Positions 37,256 through 46,520 of a DNA stretch of 64,000 bases are shown here, piece after piece. A program made the position numbers and the translations under genes. Every line of letters starts with the position of its first letter. Position 1 is the first letter of the stretch. Under the pieces are notes generated by a model, which saw only the letters and a list, made by a program, of their open reading frames with translations, was not told the origin of the DNA and made no database searches. This DNA is from Azospirillum oryzae (lineage in GTDB: Bacteria > Pseudomonadota > Alphaproteobacteria > Azospirillales > Azospirillaceae): the NCBI RefSeq assembly GCF_008364795.1, contig NZ_VTTM01000004.1:346770-410769 (forward strand), given 5' to 3'.

Positions 37256-38152
37256 ATGCAAGCCCGCCAACTCGAAGTCTTCTGCATGCTGATGCGCTGT
37301 GGAACCGTGACCGGGGCGGCGGCGATGCTGAACATCTCGCAGCCGGCCCTGAGCCAGATTTTGCTGCACGCCGAGGATCAGCTCGGCTTCAAGCTGTTCG
37401 ACCGGGTACGCGGGCGTCTGGTGCCGACGCAGGAGGCCAACGAGCTGTATCCGGAGGCAGAGCGGATCTTTGCGGAACTCGGTGCCTTGCGCCGGCGCAC
37501 GGTCGACATGCGCCATGGCCGCACCGGTCTTGTCCGTCTCGCCGCCTCGGCCCCGCCCTCGATGTCCATCGTTCCAAAGGCGCTGACCGCCTTCCGCGAG
37601 GCGCATCCCGACATCGTCGTACGGTCGCTGGTCGCGCCGGTCGCCAGCATTCTGGACATGCTGCGCAGCGGCGACGTTCTGCTGGGGATGGCGATGAACG
37701 ACATGCCCCATCATGATCTCGATGTCGAGACGGTCGGGCATGCCGAACTGGTCTGCCTTCTGCCGGAGGGGCATCGGCTGGCCGAACAGGCTGAGGTTGG
37801 ATTTCCCGATCTGGCGGAGGAAACGCTGATTTCCTACCGGGTGGACACGCTGCCCGGCCGCCTGCTGGCCGGGGCAGTCGAGGCGGAAGGCGGCGTTTAT
37901 TCTCCGGCGGTGGAGATCGACCTGTCGATCACCGCGCTGCCCTTCGTACGGGAGGGGATCGGCGTGGCGGTCGTCGATGGGCTCCTGCCGTGGAATCAGT
38001 TCTCCGGCATCGTCCAGCGGCCCTTCCGTCCGAGCATCCGCGTGCCCATCACTATCCTGACCAGCAAGGAGCGTCCGCTGTCGGGCAGCCACGATCTGAT
38101 GCGCGACTGCCTGCGCCGGGCCGCCCGCTCGCTCGTGCCGGGCAGCGCCTGA
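37256..38152 (+). CDS. LysR-family regulator, OccR/NocR-like
   Basis: A 298-residue LysR protein. The helix-turn-helix is VFCMLMRCGTVTGAAAMLNISQPALSQILLHAE (about 8-40; standard region) and the effector domain resembles regulators of opine and amino-acid uptake such as OccR, NocR and ArgP relatives. It converges on the DadA-like oxidase gene, 15 bases away, and lies downstream of another LysR gene. The target is not obvious; a link to the oxidase or to the nearby transporter is inferred. Confidence 0.85.
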   Translation: MQARQLEVFCMLMRCGTVTGAAAMLNISQPALSQILLHAEDQLGFKLFDRVRGRLVPTQEANELYPEAERIFAELGALRRRTVDMRHGRTGLVRLAASAPPSMSIVPKALTAFREAHPDIVVRSLVAPVASILDMLRSGDVLLGMAMNDMPHHDLDVETVGHAELVCLLPEGHRLAEQAEVGFPDLAEETLISYRVDTLPGRLLAGAVEAEGGVYSPAVEIDLSITALPFVREGIGVAVVDGLLPWNQFSGIVQRPFRPSIRVPITILTSKERPLSGSHDLMRDCLRRAARSLVPGSA

Positions 38153-38167
38153 CGGGCCTGCCTATGG

Positions 38168-39493
38168 TCAGAAATCGGCGACCTTGCCGGCGGAGAATCC
38201 GGCGAAGCGGTCGGGATGGTAGGGCTTGGGATCGACGATCGGCGCCTGATCGGTGACGAGGTCGGCGATCAGGTGGCCGGCGCCGGGGCCGATGCCGAAG
38301 CCGTGGCCGCTGAAGCCCGCCGCCAGGATCAGGCCGGGCAGGCTGCCGACCTCGCCGATGGCGGGAACGCCGTCGGGCGTGCTGTCGATGTATCCGCCCC
38401 AGGCGGCGGTGATCGGCGCGCCCTTCAGGCCGGGCAGCAGGGCCATGGCCCGTTCGTGGGTAAGGCGGATGGTGCTGCGGTCCGGGGTGGGGTCGAGCAC
38501 CCGAACCCGCTCCATCGGCGTCGGGCGGTCGAGCCGCCAGCGCCGCAGCGTCTCGTGGCCGGAACGCATTCCCTCCAGCCCGCCGGGCATCAGGCTGCGC
38601 CAGCGCCGGGTGAACATCGGCATGAATTGCGGCGCGAAGCGGATCTGCTGCATGGTCGGATCGACGCGCCCGCGTCCGCTGATCGCCAGAGTGTGGCCGC
38701 CGTCGCCGCGCCGGGTGACCGATACCGCGGCAGTGTGCAGGGCGTCGGGAAGGCCGGTGGGGCTGGGGCCGACCGACAGGATCGACGAGCGGATGGAGGC
38801 GAGCGGGAAACGCACGCCGATCTGGTGACAGAAGGAGGACGCCCAGGCCCCGCCCGCCAGGACCACCAGCTTGGTGCGGATCGTGCCCCTTTCGGTGACG
38901 ACGCCGCAGACCCGCCCGCCGCCGGTTTCCAGGCCGCGCGCGGCGCAGCCCTGATGCACCGTGCCGCCCAGCTTCATGATCGCCCGCGCCACGGCGGGAG
39001 CCGCGCGGGCCGGATCGGCGATGCCGTCCGACGGCGAAAAGACGCCGCCCTTCCAGGGCCGTCCGGTGGCCCGGCCGCGCTCGGCGGCTTCGGCGCCGTT
39101 CAGCATGTGGGTGGTGACGCCGACCGTCCGGGCGAAATCGCGCCAGCGCGCCCAGCCCGCCAATTCCTGGTCGTCATTGCTGAGATAGAGCAGGCCGCAG
39201 CGGCTGAAGCCGGTGTCCTCGCCGCTTTCTGCGGCAAAGCGCTCCCACAAATCCAGGCTCTTGGTCGCCATCGGCAGTTCCCGCGCGTCGCGGTTCTGCT
39301 GCCGGCACCAGCCCCAGTTGCGGCTGGACTGCTCCGCCCCGACCTGCCCCTTCTCCACCAACGCCACCGACAGTCCGCGCCGGGCCAGATAGTAGGCCGC
39401 CCAGACGCCGACGATGCCGCCGCCGATCACGACGACATCCGCCTGTTCGGGCAGGTTCGGGGAGGACGCGATGGTTTGCAATGGGGCTGGCAT
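38168..39493 (-). CDS. FAD-dependent amino-acid/opine oxidase (DadA-like)
   Basis: A 441-residue flavoprotein with the dinucleotide-binding motif VVVIGGGIVGVWAAYYLARRG (residues about 20-40; family start), the SSRNWGWCRQQ segment seen in DadA/DAAO and opine oxidases, and a C-terminal GGYIDSTPDGVPAIGEV plus ILAAGFSGHGFGIGPG, where the FAD is closed off. It probably oxidises a D-amino acid, imino acid or opine to the keto acid. The divergent Lrp gene, with a palindromic operator between them, is the likely regulator. The ATG at 39493 has GGAGA about seven bases upstream; the frame is open further upstream without similarity. Confidence 0.87.
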   Translation of the reverse strand: MPAPLQTIASSPNLPEQADVVVIGGGIVGVWAAYYLARRGLSVALVEKGQVGAEQSSRNWGWCRQQNRDARELPMATKSLDLWERFAAESGEDTGFSRCGLLYLSNDDQELAGWARWRDFARTVGVTTHMLNGAEAAERGRATGRPWKGGVFSPSDGIADPARAAPAVARAIMKLGGTVHQGCAARGLETGGGRVCGVVTERGTIRTKLVVLAGGAWASSFCHQIGVRFPLASIRSSILSVGPSPTGLPDALHTAAVSVTRRGDGGHTLAISGRGRVDPTMQQIRFAPQFMPMFTRRWRSLMPGGLEGMRSGHETLRRWRLDRPTPMERVRVLDPTPDRSTIRLTHERAMALLPGLKGAPITAAWGGYIDSTPDGVPAIGEVGSLPGLILAAGFSGHGFGIGPGAGHLIADLVTDQAPIVDPKPYHPDRFAGFSAGKVADF

Positions 39494-39581
39494 TGGGAGG
39501 ATCTCCGATTTCGGCGTTGCGCCATCTAGCCATGCCACGCGGACCGGGAGGCGCTGCTTTGGCCGATTCAACGGCATTATC

Positions 39582-39620
39582 TTCTGTCGTTGCCGGAAGA
39601 CATGATGCTTTGTTCTGTTG
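39582..39620. promoter_or_regulatory. Additional TTCTGTYG half-sites upstream of the FAD oxidase gene
   Basis: TTCTGTCG (39582-39589) and TTCTGTTG (39613-39620) repeat the half-site of the palindrome at 39681, in the same intergenic region. Arrays of such sites are typical of Lrp/AsnC proteins, which wrap DNA as multimers. Confidence 0.4.
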
Positions 39621-39680
39621 GAGAACCGCGTCTTGGGCATCGACAGGCAGGCGGCGCATGCTAAGCTAGCCTGGTCCGAT

Positions 39681-39698
39681 CAGCAGAATTTTCTGCTG
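39681..39698. promoter_or_regulatory. Palindromic operator, probable Lrp site
   Basis: CAGCAGAATTTTCTGCTG has 8-bp arms with a two-base centre. It lies 40 bases before the lrp-like start and about 190 bases before the oxidase start, between the divergent genes. Lrp/AsnC proteins commonly bind such GCAGAA/TTCTGC dyads and control themselves and the adjacent catabolic gene. Confidence 0.65.
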
Positions 39699-39738
39699 TC
39701 GTTTTCCGTTCCCCGCCCTCGAACCGGATGGGTTCCCC

Positions 39739-40215
39739 ATGAAGCTGGACCGCATCGACATCAAGATTCTGCATCAGCTCCAGAAGAACGGCCGGATCAC
39801 CAATGTGGAGTTGGCCGAGCTGGTGAACCTGTCGCCCAGCCCCTGCCTGATGCGCGTCAAGAAGCTCCAGGCTGAGGGCTACATCGAAGGCTACACGGCG
39901 CAGATCAACGTCAGCAAACTCGGCCAGACCCTGACCGTTTTCACCGAAGTGACGCTGAAGAACCACCGGCAGGTCGATTTCGCCCGCTTCCTCGCCGCCG
40001 TCAAGAAGATCGAACAGATGCTGGAATGCCATCTGGTGTCCGGCGGCTACGACTACATGCTGAAGTTCGTCACGTCCGGCATCGGCGAGTATCAGGAGAT
40101 CATGGAGAAGCTGACCGACATGGACATCGGCATCGACAAGTATTTCAGCTACGTCGTGCTGAAATCGCCGATCGTGCGGGCGCACATGCCGCTGACCACG
40201 CTGTTTCCGATGTGA
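39739..40215 (+). CDS. Lrp/AsnC-family regulator
   Basis: A 158-residue protein with an N-terminal helix-turn-helix (KLDRIDIKILHQLQKNGRITNVELAELVNLSPSPCLMRVKKL is the standard region, residues 2-43) and a C-terminal RAM ligand-binding domain (about 65-150, with LVSGGYDYMLKF). The sequence DYMLKFVTSGIGEYQEIM is typical. It senses an amino acid and controls catabolism. Divergent orientation and the palindrome at 39681 tie it to the DadA-like oxidase. Confidence 0.93.
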   Translation: MKLDRIDIKILHQLQKNGRITNVELAELVNLSPSPCLMRVKKLQAEGYIEGYTAQINVSKLGQTLTVFTEVTLKNHRQVDFARFLAAVKKIEQMLECHLVSGGYDYMLKFVTSGIGEYQEIMEKLTDMDIGIDKYFSYVVLKSPIVRAHMPLTTLFPM

Positions 40216-40282
40216 GGACGGTCGCGGCGGAACCGTTGCCGCCCTCGCGGCGGCGAACCGCGCGAGGGGCTGGGCAGACGGA

Positions 40283-41938
40283 TCAGGCCACCCGCATCCG
40301 GTCGGCGTCGATGTCCAGCGTGTCGAGCCATGTCGGATCCAGCTTCGGAACCGAAGAGAACAGCAACTTCGAATAGGGATGCTGCGGCTGCTGCCGGGCG
40401 GAGGGGATGATGGTCTCGACCGCCTGTCCGCGATACATCACGATGATCTCGTCGCAGATCGCCTCGATCACCGACAGGTCGTGGCTGATGAAGACATAGG
40501 ACAGACCAAGTTCGCGCTGCAGCTCCTTGAGCAGATCGATGATCGTCGACGCGACGACGGTGTCGAGGGCCGAGGTGATCTCGTCGCACAGGATCAGTTT
40601 CGGTTCGGCGGCAAGCGCACGGGCGAAGTTCACCCGCTGTTTCTGGCCGCCCGACAGTTCCGCCGGAAGGCGGTGGCGCAGGGCGCGGGGCAGGCGGACC
40701 ATGTCCATCAGCGCGTCGATCCGCGCATCGCGGGCCTTGCCGCGCAGGCCGTGATAGAAGGTCAGCGGGCGACCGAGAATATCCTCGATCGACTTGGCGG
40801 GATTGAGCGCCGTGTCGGCATGCTGGAAGACGATCTGAAGGTCGCGCAGCTGTTCGCGGCTGCGCTGGCGGGCGCTGTGCCACAGTTCCCGCCCGTCGAA
40901 TTGGATGTCGCCGTTGCAGGCCGGCAGGATGCCGGCGATGGCGCGCGCCAGGGTCGATTTTCCGCAGCCGGACTCCCCGATGATGCCGAGGTTGGTGCCC
41001 CGCTTCACCTGCAGGCTCACCCCCTTGACCGCGAGGGCCAGCGGTTGGCCGTTCGATTGCGGCGGGCCGTAACCGGCGCTCAGCGTCTTGATCTCCAGCA
41101 GCGGGGCGGTGTCGGTGGCGAACGCCGCGGCCGCGGCAACCCGTCCGCCGGTGTCGGGATGGAAGGCGTGCAGCAATTCCCTGGTGTAGGGGTGGGTCGG
41201 ACGCTTCAGGATGTCGTCGACACTTCCGATTTCCTGCACCGCCCCGTTGCGCAGCACCATGATGCGGTCGGCGATCTGGGCGACGACGGCAAGATCGTGG
41301 GAGACATAGACGCAGGCGATCTGCCGTCTGGCGGTCACCGCCTTGAAGGCGCGAAGCACCTCCACCTGGGTGGTGACGTCGAGCGCCGTGGTCGGCTCGT
41401 CGAAGATCACCACCTTGGGATCGCCGATGAGGGCCATCGCCGCCGCCAGCCGCTGCAGCTGTCCTCCGGACACCTGATGCGGGTAACGGTCGCCGATGCT
41501 GTCGGGATTGGGCAGCGACAGGGCGCGGAACAGGGCGACCGCCCGGCGGCGGGCCTCGTCCGGCGGCATCAGCTGGTGGATCCGCGTCACCTCGATGACC
41601 TGATCCATGATCGTCGCGGCCGGGTTGAAGGCGGCCGCCGCGCTCTGCGGCACATAGGCCACGACCGTGCCGCGCAGGGCCGCCCGTTGCTTTTCCGACA
41701 GGGTCACCATGTCATGGCCGTCGACCCGCACTGTGCCGCCGGAAATCCGGCAGCCGGGACGGGCGTAGCCCAGCAGGGTCATGGCGGCGGTGGTCTTGCC
41801 GGACCCGCTTTCGCCGATGAAGGCGACGGTTTCGCCGGCGGCGATGTCGAGGTCGATGCCCTTCAGGATTTGGATCCAGCGGCCGGAATCGGTGGTGGCC
41901 TCGACCGTCAGATCGCGGATTTCGACGAGGTTCGTCAT
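40283..41938 (-). CDS. Oligopeptide-type ABC transporter, fused double ATPase (DppD-DppF-like)
   Basis: A 551-residue protein with two ATPase domains. N-domain: Walker A GESGSGKTT (about 40-48), signature VSGGQLQR, Walker B VVIFDEPTTALD. C-domain: Walker A GESGCGKST (about 318-326), signature LSGGQKQRVNFARAL, Walker B LILCDEITSALD. Segments such as HPYTRELL after the first ATPase and HPYSKLLF after the second are the oligopeptide family's C-terminal motifs. The start shares one base with the upstream permease stop. With two permeases and a binding protein it forms a complete importer. The fusion of the two ATPases is common in rhizobial relatives. Confidence 0.92.
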   Translation of the reverse strand: MTNLVEIRDLTVEATTDSGRWIQILKGIDLDIAAGETVAFIGESGSGKTTAAMTLLGYARPGCRISGGTVRVDGHDMVTLSEKQRAALRGTVVAYVPQSAAAAFNPAATIMDQVIEVTRIHQLMPPDEARRRAVALFRALSLPNPDSIGDRYPHQVSGGQLQRLAAAMALIGDPKVVIFDEPTTALDVTTQVEVLRAFKAVTARRQIACVYVSHDLAVVAQIADRIMVLRNGAVQEIGSVDDILKRPTHPYTRELLHAFHPDTGGRVAAAAAFATDTAPLLEIKTLSAGYGPPQSNGQPLALAVKGVSLQVKRGTNLGIIGESGCGKSTLARAIAGILPACNGDIQFDGRELWHSARQRSREQLRDLQIVFQHADTALNPAKSIEDILGRPLTFYHGLRGKARDARIDALMDMVRLPRALRHRLPAELSGGQKQRVNFARALAAEPKLILCDEITSALDTVVASTIIDLLKELQRELGLSYVFISHDLSVIEAICDEIIVMYRGQAVETIIPSARQQPQHPYSKLLFSSVPKLDPTWLDTLDIDADRMRVA

Positions 41939-42792
41939 CAGGAGGCACTCCGATCCCGGATCTTCTGCGGAAGATTGTCGATCAGCAGATTGACGCTGAT
42001 GGTCAGGGTGGCGATGGCCAGCGACGGCACGATCACCGCGGGTGCTGCGAAGGGCAGGCCGCCGATGTTCTCGCGCACCAGCGCGCCCCAGTCGGCGTAG
42101 GGCGGCTGGACACCCAGCCCCAGGAAGGACAGGCCCGACAGCAGCAGCACGATGAAGACGAAGCGCAGGCCCAGGTCGGCCAGAACCGGACCGACGATGT
42201 TGGGCAGAATCTCCGACCCGATCAGATAGGGCAGGCTTTCCCCGCGGATGCGGGCGACCATGATGAAGTCCATCGTGTCGATGTTGACCGCCAGCGATCG
42301 GCTGAAGCGGTAGGCTCCGGGGACATAAATGACCGACAGGGTCAGGATCAGCACCGGGATCGAGGATCCCACCGCCGCCACCACCATCAGGCCGAACAGC
42401 TTGCTGGGGATCGAGTTCATGGCGTCGAGCACCCGGCTGACCACCATGTCCACCGGCCCGCGCAGCACCGCGGAGGTCATGCCCAGCACGACGCCGGTGA
42501 AGCAGGCGATGGAAACCGCGGCCAGCGAGATGCCGACGGTGTAGCGGGTCCCGTAGATGATGCGGGACAGCATGTCACGGCCGAGATAATCCGACCCGAG
42601 CCACAGGCCGGGCCGCATCGGGCCGAAATAATCGAGGTCGACCATGTCCCCCACCGAATGGGGGGCGATGTAGGGGGCGAACAGGGCGACCAGGGCCCAG
42701 AGCAGGACCACGCAGAAGCTGACCAGGCCTACCGGATTGATCCTGTAGCCGGACCATGTTGCGAGGGAGCCGGTGGAGGTGTGTGTCTTCAT
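41938..42792 (-). CDS. Oligopeptide-type ABC transporter permease (DppC-like)
   Basis: A 284-residue membrane protein with six helices. The N-terminal SFCVVLLWALVALFAPYIAPH is the first helix and the typical DppC opening, and WLGSDYLGRDMLSRIIYGTRYTVGISL follows, the conserved DppC motif. The EAA-like cytoplasmic loop around MVARIRGESLPYLIGSEILPNI contacts the ATPase. The start overlaps the upstream permease stop by four bases (ATGA). It is the inner-membrane partner of the DppB-like protein. Confidence 0.92.
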   Translation of the reverse strand: MKTHTSTGSLATWSGYRINPVGLVSFCVVLLWALVALFAPYIAPHSVGDMVDLDYFGPMRPGLWLGSDYLGRDMLSRIIYGTRYTVGISLAAVSIACFTGVVLGMTSAVLRGPVDMVVSRVLDAMNSIPSKLFGLMVVAAVGSSIPVLILTLSVIYVPGAYRFSRSLAVNIDTMDFIMVARIRGESLPYLIGSEILPNIVGPVLADLGLRFVFIVLLLSGLSFLGLGVQPPYADWGALVRENIGGLPFAAPAVIVPSLAIATLTISVNLLIDNLPQKIRDRSAS

Positions 42793-43739
42793 CGGAGCCT
42801 CGGGTTCGACAGGATGGCGACGATGTCGGCGGCGGTGATCAGGATCAGATACCCTACGCAGAAAATCATCGCGCAGGACTGGATCAGCGGCAGGTCGCGG
42901 GTGGACACCGCGTCGACCATCAGCTTGGCGATGCCGGGATAGTTGAAGATCGTCTCGACGATGATGACGCCGCCCACCAGATAGGACAGCGACAGCGCCA
43001 CCGCGTTGGAGATCGGGCCGAGCGCATTGGGCAGGGCATGGCGCAGGACCAGCCGGGGGCGCGACGCGCCTTTCAGCAGCGCCATCTCGACATAGGGCGT
43101 GTTCAGCGTTTCGATCACGGCGGCCCGGCTCATGCGGATCATCTGGGCCGAAACCCCGAAGGTCAGCGTGATGACCGGCATGGCATAGGCCCGCAGCAGC
43201 CCCGAAAAGCTGTCCACCTGATAGGTGAAGGACAGGGCGGGCAGCCATTTCAGGTAAACCGCGAACACCAGGACGGCCAAGGTCGCCAGCACGAATTCCG
43301 GAACCGAGATGATGCCGATGGTGGCGATGGTGACGACGCGGTCATACAGGGTGCGCCGCCACATGGCGGCGGTGATGCCGAGCGTCAGCGCAAGCGGGAC
43401 CGATATCAGGGTGGTCAGCCCGGCAAGCTTCAGCGTGTTGAGCAGCCGGCCGCCGATCAGCGTCGCCACCGGCATATGGTTGGCATAGGAGGTGCCGAGA
43501 TCGCCCTGGAACAGCCCGCCGATCCAGTAGAAGAAGCGCAGCAGGGCCGGTTCGTCGAGATGCATGGCCGTGCGCAGGCCGGCGATCGCTTCCGGCGTCG
43601 CCGCCTGACCCAGCAGGATGGTCGCCGTATCGCCGGGCAGCAGTGTGGTGGCGAAGAAGACCGCGAAGGACACGATGGTCAGCGTGACCAGCGCGATGAA
43701 CAGCCGGCCGAGGATGAGGGAGGGAACACGTGTAGTCAT
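42789..43739 (-). CDS. Oligopeptide-type ABC transporter permease (DppB-like)
   Basis: A 316-residue membrane protein with about six helices. ILGRLFIALVTLTIVSFAVFF is the N-terminal helix; LPGDTATILLG, then GDLGTSY, and the EAA-like motif around YVEMALLKGASRPRLVLRHALPNALGPI are typical of DppB. The ATG at 43739 has GGAGG seven bases upstream, and the upstream ORF extension has no similarity. It precedes the DppC-like permease with a four-base overlap. Confidence 0.92.
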   Translation of the reverse strand: MTTRVPSLILGRLFIALVTLTIVSFAVFFATTLLPGDTATILLGQAATPEAIAGLRTAMHLDEPALLRFFYWIGGLFQGDLGTSYANHMPVATLIGGRLLNTLKLAGLTTLISVPLALTLGITAAMWRRTLYDRVVTIATIGIISVPEFVLATLAVLVFAVYLKWLPALSFTYQVDSFSGLLRAYAMPVITLTFGVSAQMIRMSRAAVIETLNTPYVEMALLKGASRPRLVLRHALPNALGPISNAVALSLSYLVGGVIIVETIFNYPGIAKLMVDAVSTRDLPLIQSCAMIFCVGYLILITAADIVAILSNPRLR

Positions 43740-43860
43740 GCCTGGCCTCCGCATGGTGAGGCGCCCCCGGAGGGCTTGCCCGGTTGGGCGGCGACGAGAG
43801 GGGCCACGGCGGGCCGGGACGGCCGGGCCGTCGCCCGTCCGGTCCCGCCGATCCACTGTT

Positions 43861-45468
43861 TCAGGCGGCCAGCCAGACATATTCGGCAAACGCGTAGCCC
43901 ATCATGCCGCCCAGAGGGTTGGGGGCCAGTCCCTTCAGCTTGTCGGTGATGGCGTCCACGTTGGAGATGTAGGCGGGGATGATGGTGCCGGCCTCTTCGG
44001 AGATCATCACCTGCATCTGGTCGTACAGTTCCTTGCGCTTGGCCCAGGCGAGCGTGCCGCGCGCCTCGATCATCATCTTGTCGAACTTCTCGGACTTGTA
44101 CTTGCTCTCGTTCCAAGGGGCTTCGGAGGCGTAGAGCAGGGAGAAGAGGATGTCCGGCGTCGGGCGCGGATTGATGTTGCCGAAATGGATCGGCGCCTTC
44201 AGCCAGTAATTGCTCCAATACCCGTCGGACGGAACACGCTGGACGTCGAGCTTCATGCCGATATCGGCGCCGGACGCCTGGATCACCATCGCCATGTCGA
44301 CGGCGGACGAGGCGGCATCCGACGTGATCACCGGGATGGACTGCCCCAGCACGCCCGCCTTCTTGAACAGGGATTTCGCCCGTTCCGGATCGAAGGACTT
44401 GGGCTTCAGCGCGGCGTTGTGGAAGGGGCTGGACGGGGACACCGGCTGATCGTTGCCGACCTCGCCGAAACCGCGCAGGGCGGATTTGACGATCTGCTCG
44501 CGGTTGACGAGATATTTCATCCCGTCCACGAAATCCTTGCGGCTGCCCGGCTCCATGTCCAGCCGGATGTTCAGGTCGGTGTAGTTGCCGGACGTCGTCT
44601 TTGACAGGACGAAGCCCTGCTGCCCATCGACAAGCCGCGTGGAGCGCGGGTTGATCGAGGCGGCGAGGTGGATGTCACCGGACAGCAGTGCGTTGACGCG
44701 GGCATTGTCGTCGCTGATCGCAAAGAACTCGAAGGAATCGACGTGCGGGCCGCCCTTCCAGTAGTTCGGGTTGCGCACGCCGATGGACCGGACACCCGGC
44801 TCGAAGCTCTTGCAGATGAAGGCGCCGGTGCCGTTGCCCTTTGAGAAATCGGTGGTGCCGTCTGCCACGATCATGAAGTGATGCATGGCCAGGATGGTCG
44901 GAAGGTCGGCGTTCGGCGTGGCCAAGATGATGGCGACGGTGCTCTTGTCCACCGCCTTGATGTCGGTCATCTGGGCGGCGATCTTCGCGACCTTCGAACC
45001 GACGGCCGGATCGAGATGACGCTTCATCGAGAACACCACGTCCTCGGCGGTCAGCGACTTGCCGTCGTGGAAGGTCACGCCCTTGCGCAGCTTGATCGTC
45101 CAGGTCTTGGCGTCTTCGGTATCGACCGACTGGGCCAGCTCCATCTGCGGGATGCCCGCCTTGTCGAGGAAGGTCAGGCGGTTGTAGAAGGCACAGCAGC
45201 GGACATAGTCGGTCGACAGCGACGCCTTCGCCGGGTCGAGCGTGTCGGCGGTGGATGACGACCAGCCGGCGGCCTTCAGCGTACCGCCCTTCACCGGTTC
45301 GTCGGCGACCGCGGCGTTGGCGCGGCCCACAAGGAAGTTGGCGGCGGTGAGCGACACGCCCCCCGCCAACAGCATCTTGAGCAGATCGCGGCGGTTGGCC
45401 CCGCGCCGGATGGCGCCTTCGACCATGCTGTCGTCGATCCGGGTCCAGCTATCAGGCGTCTTTGTCAT
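43861..45468 (-). CDS. Periplasmic peptide/amine-binding protein (SBP_bac_5)
   Basis: A 535-residue extracytoplasmic solute-binding protein. The N-terminus has a Tat-like signal (NRRDLLKMLLAGGVSLTAANFLVG, about residues 25-48), unusual because most relatives use Sec. The mature part has the SBP family motifs DPAKAS near the start, KTWTIKLRKGVTFHDGKSLTAEDVVFS, and Asn-rich loops. It delivers substrate to the DppB/C-like permeases encoded downstream. It lies 65 bases after the HAD gene. The ligand is unknown; a peptide, opine, amine or amino-acid derivative is possible. Confidence 0.9.
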   Translation of the reverse strand: MTKTPDSWTRIDDSMVEGAIRRGANRRDLLKMLLAGGVSLTAANFLVGRANAAVADEPVKGGTLKAAGWSSSTADTLDPAKASLSTDYVRCCAFYNRLTFLDKAGIPQMELAQSVDTEDAKTWTIKLRKGVTFHDGKSLTAEDVVFSMKRHLDPAVGSKVAKIAAQMTDIKAVDKSTVAIILATPNADLPTILAMHHFMIVADGTTDFSKGNGTGAFICKSFEPGVRSIGVRNPNYWKGGPHVDSFEFFAISDDNARVNALLSGDIHLAASINPRSTRLVDGQQGFVLSKTTSGNYTDLNIRLDMEPGSRKDFVDGMKYLVNREQIVKSALRGFGEVGNDQPVSPSSPFHNAALKPKSFDPERAKSLFKKAGVLGQSIPVITSDAASSAVDMAMVIQASGADIGMKLDVQRVPSDGYWSNYWLKAPIHFGNINPRPTPDILFSLLYASEAPWNESKYKSEKFDKMMIEARGTLAWAKRKELYDQMQVMISEEAGTIIPAYISNVDAITDKLKGLAPNPLGGMMGYAFAEYVWLAA

Positions 45469-45533
45469 GCTAGCCTCACTCTGTTCGTGTGTTGTCTGTT
45501 TCTTATTTTTTGGCGCGCTCCGGTTTGGTCCGG

Positions 45534-46268
45534 TTACGCGGAGACCGTCTTCGGCGCAGCGGCGACCACGTCGACCGCATCGGCCAGTTCCGCCATCGAG
45601 CGGAAATGGAAATCCGGTTCGGTGAATTCGGCGGGCTCGATGGTGCCGCCATAGCCCTTCTGCGCATGCCGCCGCTGGATCCAGCAATTGGTCATGCCGA
45701 GGCGGCGCGAAACCCCGATGTCATGGTACTGGCTCTGGGCGACGTGCAGGATGTCGTCCTTGCTGCCGCCGTCGCGCTCGACGAAATCGAACACCTGCTG
45801 GAAGAAGGCAGGGTTCGGCTTCTCGACGCCGGTGTCGTCGGCGGTGAAGCCGGCATAGAACGGGTCGCCCAGCTCGCGGGAGAAATGTGTGAAGGCCCAG
45901 CGCCGCGCATTGGTCATCGCGATCAGCTTGTACCGCTTGGCCAGACGGGCCATGGCGTCCCGGCTGTCGGGGAAACCGGCCCAGGACGCCGCGGAATCGC
46001 GCAGCCGTTCACCGTACTGCGTGCCGGCGGGAAGTCCCAGCTTCGGCGCGATGACCGAATAGACCCGCACCAGATCGTCGGGGAACAGGCCGGTGGCGTC
46101 GGTATAGCGCGCTTCGCGATAGAGAGCCAGCGCCGCCTCGCCGTCCACCGTGGTTCCGGCCTCCGCCGCGATTTCGGTCAGGCATCCGGTGATGCCGGCT
46201 TCGAAGTCGATCAGCGTGCCGACGACGTCGAAGGTAAGATATTTGAAATTCAGCAGACTCTTGGGCAA
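45534..46268 (-). CDS. HAD-superfamily hydrolase, haloacid-dehalogenase type II-like
   Basis: A 244-residue HAD enzyme. Motif I is LTFDVVGTLIDF (nucleophile Asp, about residue 14), motif II MTNARR, motif III around GVEKPNPAFFQQV and motif IV HVAQSQYHDI. The DxxGT layout without a second Asp resembles type II haloacid dehalogenases or related hydrolases rather than phosphatases with DxDGT. In context, a catabolic hydrolase in the transporter operon is the best inference. The start has no strong ribosome site. A homologous HAD is encoded at 49140. Confidence 0.82.
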   Translation of the reverse strand: MPKSLLNFKYLTFDVVGTLIDFEAGITGCLTEIAAEAGTTVDGEAALALYREARYTDATGLFPDDLVRVYSVIAPKLGLPAGTQYGERLRDSAASWAGFPDSRDAMARLAKRYKLIAMTNARRWAFTHFSRELGDPFYAGFTADDTGVEKPNPAFFQQVFDFVERDGGSKDDILHVAQSQYHDIGVSRRLGMTNCWIQRRHAQKGYGGTIEPAEFTEPDFHFRSMAELADAVDVVAAAPKTVSA

Positions 46269-46520
46269 CGCACCAACTCCTCATCAAGGACCGCGTGGGA
46301 ACCGTTCCGGTTCGGCGGGGCGTTTCAGGTTCGGCGGAATCAGCCGCCGGGGTATCTGTGGACGTGGCCCCTCTGGAGATGGTCCAGAGTTCCGGTCTTC
46401 TGTCCCATCCAGTGTGGTCTAAGGGCTTGACGCCTGTCTCTGAATATCGCTGCCGGACGGCAGAAAATGCTGGATACGGGGGTGTTCACGGATTCTTGCG
46501 CGGACGCCCCCCTTTTTCGC

